This document shows positions 1-12,400 of a stretch of 64,000 bases of DNA, piece after piece (within the stretch, counting starts at the first letter, position 1; each line of letters starts with the position of its first letter). The stretch comes from Adineta steineri (taxonomy: Eukaryota > Rotifera > Eurotatoria > Adinetida > Adinetidae). The stretch lies in assembly GCA_905250115.1 (NCBI GenBank), contig CAJNOI010000054.1, positions 124,001 to 188,000 on the forward strand, read 5' to 3'. The notes under the pieces were generated by a model. That model was not told the DNA's origin and did not search any database. It worked only from the letters and a program-made list of their open reading frames with translations. Made by a program: the position numbers and the translations under genes.

Positions 1-147
1 GTTCTTTCTTCTATACACTATAAAATTGATCATCCTGCTCGTTATTCGTATCGACATTGAATGCCTATAGAAGTCTTAGTTTCATTCTTGCGCTAAAGCT
101 CTGTTGTTCATTCAATTCTGTTGGGGAATCACGTCAAAAGAATGACT

Positions 148-178
<31 letters not shown>

Positions 179-479
179 GGAAAGAGACAGCGAAAGAGAG
201 GATTGGCTTTGTTCCGTTTTACATTTCCAACATGGTAGAGAAAAAAATAGAGATTGTTGAACGCCTTTTCTCTTTCTCGTCAGCCGGACCGAGAGTAAAG
301 TCGTGTATGTCAACAGCATTTATTCTTCTTTGCTTCTAGCCGCCTTTTTTTTTTCTTTTTCTTTTTTTTTTTTGTTGTATATGCGTGGTGTTGCTTGCCA
401 TTATATTACAACACCCATGTTTCCTTTGCACTGAGAACGAGAAAAGACAGATAATCGTATAAGTTTCAAGGCCTAAATC
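1..479. promoter_or_regulatory. Upstream/5'UTR region of the Cav2 gene
   Basis: No gene is visible. The stretch holds a (GA)n run near 153-180 and T-rich tracts at 343-372, then leads to the Cav2 start codon at 480. It is probably promoter plus 5' untranslated sequence. No TATA box or other defined element could be supported. Confidence 0.4.
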
Positions 480-3400
480 ATGGGCGACTTTAACAATGTA
501 TCTGCCATGATCAGGGCTCTGAAAGAAGGTGGCAATTTGGCTGCATTGACCGGCGGCGATCCGCATAATCTTCATTCGGGCCGATTTGGTAAATTCAAAG
601 CTAAAGTGAAAAATTATGCTCAAAAAATCAACGCATCCAATGAACGATCATTATTCATATTTTCAAAAAATAACTGGATACGAAAACGAGCAAATGATGT
701 TATTGAATGGAAGTAAGTATATAGAAGAAAAATTAATTGTTATATTAAAAAAAATGAAAAAAAAATTAATTGAATTTAGTCCATTTGAATATATGGTGCT
801 ATTAACAATTATCGCCAATTGCATTGTTTTGGCACTTGAAGAACATTTACCTAACGAAGATAAAACAACATTAGCTAGATCATTAGTCTGTATCAATAGA
901 AAAGAAGAAATTGAAATAATTTATTGGAAAATTAATTTTTGTGTTTTAGGAAAAAACTGAAATCTACTTTATTGGAATATTTTGTTTTGAATCAGCTTTA
1001 AAAATAATCGCACTAGGATTCTGTTTACATCGTGGTTCATATCTTCGTAGTCCTTGGAATGCCATGGATTTTGTTGTTGTCGTTACTGGGTAATAAATAA
1101 ATATTGATGTAAATATTTGTTTTATTATGTTCTTTTTTCCCTTAATACGAATTTAGTTTGGCAACAATTAGTATTAAAAAAAATAGTTCATTCAATTTAC
1201 GAACATTACGTGCAGTACGTGTGCTTCGGCCACTTAAACTTGTCTCAGGCATTCCAAGTAAATTATTGTACTTAATTAAAATAACGAAAAAAACTCATAA
1301 TTGATATAATCTAGGTCTTCAAGTGGTGCTTAAATCTATATTAAAAGCAATGGCTCCATTGTTTCAAATAGCTCTTCTAGTTCTTTTCGCTATTATAATC
1401 TTTGCTATTATTGGCCTTGAGTTATATTCGGGCATTTTTCATCATACGTGTTTTTATGCAAATCGAACAGGTCAGTAATAAAATATATGTTTAAGCATAA
1501 AAACTATCGGAAATGAACTTATTTTGATATTCATCTATATAATGCTTTGTATTTTTTCATTCCCTTCCCATCCTCACCGTGTTCCGGTTTGAACAGCGGA
1601 AAACCATAGAATTATAACAATTGCAGGATTTCTTTTTCCTTATACAAAAACATCAATTATTATTCTTTCTGATAGAATTAGATATTTTTTTTTCTTTGTC
1701 TATGAACAATGATAGATTTGAGTATGTGATGAATCATTTTATGCATCGATAAATTTCAATAATCAATGTCCTGATTTGTCATCCGGAAGCTGATCATGCC
1801 ATGATGATTCATAACAAGAATTTTTTGTTATTATGTAAATAAGTCGTATGTTTAGAGAAATAAATAAATATTTGCGTTTAATATGAAGAAAAAAGAATTT
1901 TAAATTGAAATTCAATTTTACTTAGAAAATCATTGAAGCATCTACATATGAATGATTTTAAGTGTATAAAAGTTCGTTGTAGAATATTACACATTAAGTG
2001 TTTAAAGATAAAATAGTTCTATAAAAATTATCGATTGGCTTATTTCATTAGTTGTACTCATATTTTTCTTCATCGTATTAAAAGTCTGAACATCTTTTTA
2101 TCTACTGAACGATGAATAAAATTGAGTATTACACTTGAAAAGAACAGCCGATATGATGAAGATTAGATTCCGAAACGTCATATATGACACATTTCACATC
2201 AAAGTGTTCAACAAGTTCTATTAATCTAGTGCTTTTCTGCATGACATCTTTTTTTTTCTTCTTCATCACTAATCGACAAATCTTTTTCTGTAATATTTTA
2301 CAATGAAACGATTGATGAAAAAAAAAAGAAAAAGCTGTTTTTTCACCATTATTTTCTCTCAGGAATTAAAAAATAATATATGACGATCGATCATGTTTAC
2401 ATAAACTCAATAGATAAATAAAACTAGATAATTAGAGAATCTATACTTTTTCTTTTCTTTTTTATATAGCTGCCGATAATGATAGCGACGAATGTGAGTA
2501 AAATAAATTAAACTTTTCATTATTTTACTTCTTTTATCTATGAATAGTAATCTATAAGGGTGAAGATGATATGGCGACAACTTGTGGTGTACCCGGAGGT
2601 AAATAAAAAAAAAGAATGAAAGAAAGAATTATCTTCTATCCTTTAATTAATTAGAACCTATTTGGGGTTGGCTAAATATAAAACAAGGTGTATTCACATG
2701 TAGTAATATCCTACATGAATCACTAACTTGTCGAGAATATTGGGAAGGTCCAAATAAAGGCATAACAAGTTTTGATAATATTGGCTTTGCAATGCTTACT
2801 GTCTTTCAATGTATAACAATGGAAGGATGGACACAAGTACTTTATTGGGTAAAGAAAGAAAAAAACAAGAATTTGCATAATTAAATTTTTCTTTTGTATC
2901 TATATATGCTCAGACAAATGATGCAGTAGGAACTTTATTTAATTGGCTTTATTTTGTACCATTAATTATACTTGGTTCATTTTTTATGCTCAATCTTGTT
3001 CTTGGTGTCTTAAGCGGGTAAATAATATGAGATGTTTTCGAAAATATTTTATATGAACGAATTGATTTGATTAATAGAGAATTTGCAAAAGAAAGAGAAC
3101 GTGTAGAAAATCGTCGTGCATTCGTAAAAATTCGTCGTCAACAACAAATTGAAAGAGAATATAATAATTATATTGAATGGATTAATCGAGCAGGTAAGAT
3201 AATTTATATATATATATATATAAAAGAACAAAGTATTTATTATTTTCTAGAGGATGTCATATTAAATGAAGAAAGAACAACAGAACAAGAACGACGTGCA
3301 ATTCATGAAGGTAAACCAATAAATACATATGTATATATATATCTAGAAGAATATTTTATTTTAGCTCGAAAATATGCAGCATTAAAAAAGGTTCGACATG

Positions 3401-6400
3401 TTCGAACAGGAAAACAAGCGAGTCTTGATGATGATGAAGAAGACATTGGTATGTTTAAATAGTGATAATATCAGATTCTTAGATGCATCAATTAGAAACG
3501 TGCTCAAATATATTTTTTTCTATAAGAGATCTTCTGAAAGATAAATCAAATACATTTTTATTTATTTTGAAAGATGACAAACATTTACATATATTTGTGT
3601 ACATTGAAAGATAAGAATGAATCACGTAATTATTTCTTTTTTCTCTCATGACACAATCGGATTGAAATGCTATGAGCCTTATGTGTAGGAGAGAAATTAA
3701 TTTTACAGTCATTTAAACAAAATACGAACAGATTCTTTTTTCTGATATAATGATAATGCATATTGCCTGAAGGGAATTCATAAAAAGACTGTCACATCTT
3801 AGATCGCATGACAAAAAATCACTCATAATCAGAACTGACTGTAATTGATGAATATGAGTTCTATATTGTCAGTAAATTTCCATTTCGATAGTTTGAAAGA
3901 CTCTTTCTGCTAATGAACATTCCAATGTAATCTATGTCTCTTTTTCTTCGATATTATTCAAAGGAAATATATGACAGTGTGATATAATCTAATGATCTTA
4001 TCAAAAAAAGTTTAAACATTCTCATGCAATGTGTATCTTACAAATTCAATATATAGAAATTTTCCCGTATCTGTTTAATTCAAAAATTAAGTTAGAAGAC
4101 TTTGATAGCAATTTACAACTGCATAAATATTATGATTCGAAAGAGTTAGACAGTACAATTAACAAGTATTCGGTGCATGATAAATTTTGAAATAAATCCT
4201 AAGATCTGCTGTCAAACAGTGATTAACGTACACGATATATTAGCTACAGTAGGAGTGAAATAATTAATGAAAAGATAGATTCTTTGAGACATCACGCAAT
4301 ATATATTTTTTTATTAAGATATAAGTTAATGTTCCGAAAATATTCTAATATACAATATCTTGAGACATCAAAATTTTTTCTCCAAGGGTTTCATCTTGAA
4401 AAATGTTTTTCAAGTCTCAAGTTCGATCTTTCATAAACTAATTTATTGCTCAAGAGTTCTATGATGTTCTCTCATAGCAAAAGAACTTTATGTTAATATA
4501 GAAATTAGCATAAGAATTTTATATCATCAAATTACAAGCGTAGGCATGCATTGTATTTTCCATACTAATACGATAAGACAACTGATGTATTTATTGAAGA
4601 TACTTAAGATTGATTTATAACTTATTTAAATATTTGATAGAAGATCTGCTCTATCAATTTCAATTATATAAAGTTACAACAAAAAGTCATTAATCGTTTA
4701 CTATTATTATATATGTACCTAAGTTTTCAAAAAGAAAGGGGCACTATGAATAATAATATGGTTAGCATCAGAATAAATAATTATTGTTATTCTAAAGAGA
4801 AAAGACAAGAAAACTTTATATGTAATTAACAAAGTTTACTGATGTATAATTTATAGACAATGCATTTAATCGTGGTCGTGGTACCGGTGTGGAACGACCC
4901 AATCGACCACGAACATTATCACATCGATGGCATATTCAACAACGTGTAATTAAGTAAGAAAAACTAAATATTTCCGAATATATTACTATTAATTATTTGT
5001 TTTAGGAGTAAAATTCGTATTTTAGTTAAAACACAAGCTTTCTATTGGACTGTTATTGTACTTGTTTTTCTTAATACTGCATGTGTTGCTATTGAACATG
5101 ATAGACAACAACAATTTCTTACTGAATTTTTGTGTATGTTTTGATATATATATAAAAATCTATTTTAAATATTTATTTTTAAAGATATTGCTGAATTTGT
5201 TTTTCTTGGTTTATTCATTTTTGAAATGCTTTTTAAAATGTATGGTCTTGGTGTTAATCAATATTTTGCATCATCATTTAATATATTTGATTTTATTGTA
5301 TGTCATTCAATTTATATTTGATTATTCATTTTTTTTATCGTTTTAGGTCATTGTTGGTTCGATATTTGAAGTTGTTTGGACACATTTTAATCCTGAAGAA
5401 TCATTTGGTGTGTCTGTTTTGCGTTCCTTACGTTTACTAAGGATTTTTAAAGTTACTCGGTTAGTTAAATGAGATATTTTTATTAGAATTTTCTAAATTC
5501 TATTTTAGGCATTGGGCTTCTCTGCGTAATTTAGTTGTATCACTTTTGAGTAGTATGCGATCCATTGTCAGTTTACTGTTTCTTCTCTTTTTATTCATAT
5601 TAATATTTGCGCTATTGGGTATGCAATTATTTGGTGGCGAGTACGTAGTTATTTTCTTTGATTGAAAAATTATGTTCTACGGACTTTTTTTTATTAAATA
5701 GATTCAGTTTTGAAGAAGAGACACCATTACAAAATTTTAATAAATTTGCTACTGCACTTATTACTGTCTTTCAAGTAAAGGATTTTATTTGTTTAATAAT
5801 GATAAAATTAATCAATTTTATTTTGTTCATTAGATTTTAACTGGTGAAGATTGGAATGAAATAATGTATAATGGAATTTTTTCTCAAGGTGGAGCCAATG
5901 GTAAAGGAATGGTTTATTCACTTTATTTTGTTATCCTTGTTCTATTTGGCAATTGTAAGTTATTCTATTTAGTAAATATTCTATACATATATTTATTTAT
6001 ATCAGATACATTACTGAACGTCTTTTTGGCTATTGCTGTTGATAATTTAGCTAATGCACATGAACTTACAAAAGATGAAGAAGAAGAACAAGCAGCAGAA
6101 GAAGAAGTAATTAAATAGTTTTATTTGATTTTTAATTGAGACAAAACTAAATGTTTAGAAACGTCAACGTGAAACAAAAGATGTCGAATCAATGTTTAAA
6201 GTAAATTCAACAGCAGAATCAACGACAACAAATACACCTAATACAAAAATGAAAAAACCAGATCAAGTACCATTAATACAACGAAATAATCTTCAACAAA
6301 CAGCAAAAAAAGAATATGTTGATAATGCAGTTAAAACAGCTTTTGATATTCCACCACAACATCATTCATCAAATTCTCGATCGGATGATTATTTAGATAG

Positions 6401-9400
6401 ACAAATCTTTCAAAAATCTGATTTAGATTATATTCCTGGACTTGATTATGATCTCGGTCCAGTTATTATTCCAAGTAGAAATTTTAATTTCAAAAAATAA
6501 CTTTATTTTATTTGTATTTAAAATTTTTTTTTCTATAGCATCATTAGATCAATTAACAGGAGCGAATGATCCTGCAGTTGCAAAAGCTCGTGCCGAAGAA
6601 GCAGCACGAAAAAGAGAAGCTGAAGCTGCTGCCGAAGCAGAAGCAAGGAAAAATGCAGAAGCACGCGTTATTAAACCAATTCTCGAAGCCAGTTCAATGT
6701 TTATTTTTAGTAGTACTAACCCGTATGTTAATTATTTATTTTGAACAATAGATTTTAGAGTCTACAGAAATACTACTACCAATAGTTTATTATTAATCAG
6801 AATAGATCATACATTTAGTTGATTGATTAGAAGAGGTATCTAAATCCTTCTACAGAGATAATGCATGACACTATCCGATGGATTCTGTACCGAATACAAG
6901 GGGTAAACAACAGAGACTTCAGGCATGAAGTCTCATGAAGTCTTATAAAATCTCATAAAGTCTCGTGAAGTCTTATGAAATCTTCTGAATTTCTATAGAT
7001 GCATTTATTTCACGGGGAGACAAGGAAGGAACCGCAGAGACTTCATGCATGAAGTCTTGGAAGACTCTAGAAGTCTTTTGTAGTCTCTTGAAGTCTTCGA
7101 AATCTCTTGGAGTTTATGAAGTCCCTTGAAGTCTTTTGAAATCTGCGAAGTCCATTGAGGTCTCTTATAGTCTTTTGAAGTCTCTAGAAGTCCCCTGAAA
7201 TCTTTCGAAGTCTTGACGTTCACTGTTACTTCCTTGACTGAATACTATCGTATTTTAATGATCTGATATTAGATCAATAAGAATTTCCCACTGAATTCAA
7301 TTTCTGCAAAACATTGATTTTATTTTTATAGGATCCGTCGATTCTGTCATTATATTGTTACTCTTCGTTATTTTGATTTACTTATCATGATTGTCATATG
7401 TCTCAGTTCATTGTCATTGGCTGCTGAAGATCCTGTACATGAAAACTCAATGCGTAATAAAGTTCTCAATTATATAGATTATGCATTTACTGGTGTATTT
7501 ACTATTGAATTATTACTTAAGGTACATAAAATGAAATGAAATATTTTTCGTGTTGCTAATATTTTTATTTTAGATTGTTGACTTAGGTATTATATTTCAC
7601 GAAGGCGCTTATTGTCGTGATATATGGAATTTACTCGATGCAATTGTTGTTATTTGTGCATTAGTTGCTTTTGGTTTTACGTAAGAAATTATTTGTAAGA
7701 ATAAAAACAACGGATTCCTATAGATTAATTTTTTTGTAGAGAAAATGGAGCTGGAAAAAATTTAAATACAATTAAATCATTACGTGTTCTTCGTGTTTTA
7801 CGTCCATTAAAAACAATTAATCGTGTACCAAAATTAAAAGCTGTATTTGATTGTGTTATTACTTCATTATCTAATGTTTTAACTATATTGTAAGATTTTT
7901 ATTTCAATAAGAATTTATTTTAATTTTAATTTCAATAGAATTGTTTATATGTTATTTCAATTTATTTTTGCTGTTATTGCTGTACAATTATTTAAGGGTA
8001 AATTTTATCGCTGTTCAGATTTATCAAAATTAACACCTGACGAATGCCGGTAAGTGTTAATAAATTTTATCATATTTTTTCGATACAAAATTTATTTCTA
8101 GAGGGAATTATTTTGATTTTGGTAATGGTAAACATAAACCAGCAGTTGAGAAAAGAAAATGGGAAGCATATGATTTTACATATGATAGTGTTCCACGAGC
8201 TATTCTAACACTATTTACTGTTCAAACAGGAGAAGGATGGCCAACGTAAGCTTCTTTTTTGAATTGAATATTTAGTATAAAATACAATAAAATTTAGTGT
8301 TTTACAACATTCGATTGATGCCACTGGTATCAATCGTGGACCAACACCTGGCCATCGATTAGAAATTGCAATGTTTTATGTAGTTTATTTTATCGTATTT
8401 CCATTTTTCTTCGTGAATATATTCGTTGCTTTAATTATTATAACATTTCAAGATCAAGGACAAAAAGAATTAGAAGAAGCTGAAATCAATAAAAATCAAG
8501 TTTGTTGAAATAAATTGGTTTTCTATTAATCTATATATATAAAATTTATTTAGAAATCATGTATTGATTTTGCGTTAAATGCTAAACCTATTCAATGTTG
8601 TAAACCTAAACACGAAGGTTCATTACGTTATCGAATTTGGCAAACATGTACTTCATCCTATTTTGAATTTTGTATTATGGTTCTGATTGCACTGAATACC
8701 TGTGTACTCATGGCAAAAGTAAGTTTAATATAATCAGAAATCTTACACACTATATTCTTATCTTTGATTTTGTATTTTTAGTATTATAGAAGTCCACAAG
8801 CTTATAATGATATGTTAACATATGCTAATACAACGTTTACTGCTCTATTTACTGTTGAAAGTATTTTGAAAATAATTGCATTTGGTTTGCGGGTATGTTG
8901 AAAAGAATTGATTATTGAAAAATAAATTCGAATTTAAATTTAATTTTAGAACTATTTTAAAGATAAATGGAATGCATTCGATTTTATTACCGTACTTGGT
9001 AGTATTGCTGATGTACTTGTTACTGAATTTCGAGTATAGATAGAAATATAATTAGTATACTTATGATAATGAATCTTTTTCTTTTAGTTCAAACCACAAG
9101 CTAGTCAAATAGCTGGTCCACAGAAACATAAAGTAAAATAATTGTCTTATAACTTAAATATTCTTTAGCGTTCTATTGATGATAAAGATTTTAGATTGAT
9201 TAATTTAGTCGTTGCCGAGATATTGATGTAGTATTCGAATTTATATTCTCATGAAGTTCGGAAGAAGACATCATATATAATTAGTGGTGGGGTCAGCCCA
9301 CCCTGAAATATTTTTCAGATCTTGAATATATAATGCTGAGCCCATCCTAGTCTAAATTCCTGGCGTCGCCGCTATCTATAATAGAAAGATATAACAGTAT

Positions 9401-12400
9401 TTTAAGGCTTTACTACTTCTCTTCGAATTATAGATATACTGAATTTTTATCTATACACTTCAACCGCTTCTTTTATATCATATTTTATTTTCTATAGAAT
9501 ACATTACTCAATTTGGGTTTTCTTCGATTATTTCGTGCTGCTCGTTTAATAAAACTTTTACGTCAAGGATATACAATACGTATTCTACTTTGGACATTTG
9601 TACAATCATTTAAAGTATAAAACAAAAAAAATAATAAAAAAAGAAAAATTTTATATATATTATTTAGGCATTACCTTATGTTTGTTTATTAATTGGAATG
9701 CTCTTTTTTATCTATGCCATTATTGGCATGCAGGTATTTATATTTTTGTTGTTTCGTTTTTCTTTTTGTAATTAAGTAATTGGATAAAATAGTACATGAG
9801 TTGAAAAAAGACAAAATTTCCTTTACTATACAGATGTTTGGAAATATAAAAGTCGATCATACATCGACGATACACGATCACAATAATTTTCAGACCATTT
9901 TTCAAGCGACACTCGTCTTATTCAGGCAAGAGGATTAAACAAAAAGTTAAAACAACTCTAGATAAACATAGATGATATTTATTTTATTTTTCTCATACGT
10001 GACATATTTTGTTCTGTGGTAGTAATGGTGAAAGTTTTAAACCTTTTATTTTTCATATCTATATCTATATATATTCATATCATTTCCTATATCTTTGCAT
10101 GTTATTTTAGTTTATTTTCTTTATATATAATATATTTTCTTTCTAAACAAGGTTTTTGGTAATGTTCGTCATGACTCGGGAAGAACCGAGATTAGTCGAC
10201 ACAATAATTTCGCCAGTTTTTTTTCTGCTTTAATGCTCTTGTTCAGGTATTCGTGATATATTGTCTGCTTGATTAATGCTTTAGATGGAGTTTTATTTTT
10301 ATTAACAGTTGAATTTAATATTTTTTTATTCGAATAAATAGATGTGCAACAGGTGAAAGTTGGCAAGCTGTTATGTTAGCATGTAAATCAGGTGCTGAAT
10401 GTCAACCATCATCACCTCATCGAATTTTGAAAATTTCAAAGAATTGTGGATCAGATATTGCCTATGCTTATTTTTGTTCGTTTGTTTTTCTTTCATCCTT
10501 TTTGGTAAGTATAAAAAAAGAAAAAGGAAAATTAATGAAATTGAATACAATTCAATTAGATGTTAAATTTATTCGTTGCTGTTATTATGGATAATTTTGA
10601 TTATTTAACACGAGATTCATCTATATTGGGTGCACATCATCTCGATGAATTTTTACGATCTTGGTCAGAATATGATCCAGATGGAACGTATGTATTTTAT
10701 TCCAAAAATGATTTCTTTTTTTGTTTATTCTAATTTAATTAATATTGATATAGGGGAAAATTGGAATATACAAAAATGTTTGAAATGCTGCGACTTATGT
10801 CACCACCAGTTGGTTTTGGAACTAAATGTCCATCAAAATTAGCATACAAAGTATGTATATTGTATTAGAAGTTGACAAGTAATAGAATAATTAGGACTTC
10901 GAATAATAAAAGTCTATTGAATTGGTCCTTCGAGTTCAAAATATTCTAAATTTAATTAAGTCATACTAATAAAAAGCTTATAATAAGTTAATTATCATAA
11001 GTGCACTACTAAGATTGTCGGAAAAAAATGCGTAGGATGTAATTATTGTTGATTAGGAATAATCGAATTTAAAATGATGTATTACATCTAACCCCTCGAA
11101 TCTTCGATCTCATGCTGATGTCTCTCCGATTAATATATTTTACATTTAAAATTACATAAGTTTATCTCTTTATTATATAAATTTATTATGCATGCAAATT
11201 ATGGAATTAAACGGAAAGATTTTTCTAGTTATTTCATTTAATAGATCTTTTTTTTTTTTAATAAATTTAGCGTTTAATTCGTATGAATATGCCAATTGAT
11301 GATAAACGTCAAGTACATTTTACAACAACACTGTTTGCTCTTATTCGTGAATCTCTTGGTGTTAAAATGCGAACTGGTAATTTTCTTTTTTATTTTACAA
11401 AAACAAAAGTTTATATATATATATATTTGAATTTAGCTGCTGAGGAAATGGATGAAGCAGATAATGAATTACGTGATGTTATATGTAAATTATGGCCTAA
11501 TCTAGCAAAAAAATCTATTAAATTACATGAAGGTGGAACAAAAACATTACTTGATCTCGTTGTTCCACCTAAACATGGTAAATGCTTCATTCTTCTCTTT
11601 ATTTACAAATAAGTTCTTTTTCTTAGAATTACGTGGAACACCTGGTCATCCGAAATTAACTGTTGGAAAAGTTTATGCTATTTGTTTGTATATTGATAAT
11701 TATCGTGCATATAAACAGGGTCATAGCAATGATACTGTAAGTTTAAATAATGAATCCTTTTTTTGCTATTATTAATATACACAGATAATTACTAAATGTG
11801 AAAGTAAATAGCTCAATTAATAATATTAAGATCAGTTGTGCATGAATAGAAATTTTATTTGAAAATCTCCTTGATTATTTTGTATTTCTAATATGTGTTT
11901 TTATATGAATAGGGTTTCAATTTGAATCTACTTGTATGTGCACTAAAAGAACGTGTACATTCAAAAGAAGGTATTAATGAACATGATCCTGAACGACGAT
12001 CATCATTTCGTCCTTCGGGAGGAAGTTTTCGACGACCTGGATCAACTCGATCATCGGTAAAGTATAGTTGTTTTTATAGAAAAGAATACATTAAAATAAG
12101 AATAAAATTTGATTAGCATCAATGAATTATATTCTTTATGAAAAATGAATGAACTTTGCTAGAATGCAAAAATTATTAAGAAATAGAGTGTGGCATTTCG
12201 TTGAGTTAATCCAAAATACTGTCACGAATCAATAATTGGTTGAGTCAATAGCATGCCTATTATTAATCAATAGATGAGCTCTATTCTAGTAAATATATTT
12301 CGATTGTCATCTATTACACTTTCAAATATATTAATTTAATCAAAAATTTTGAAAATAAAAAAAAAATATTAATCCATATATCGTCGAATCTAAATTTACA

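Noticed and set aside
121-339. 72-codon frame in the Cav2 upstream region
   Set aside because: It runs through a (GA)n tract giving an Arg/Glu repeat and starts at a TTG; no domain or splice support.
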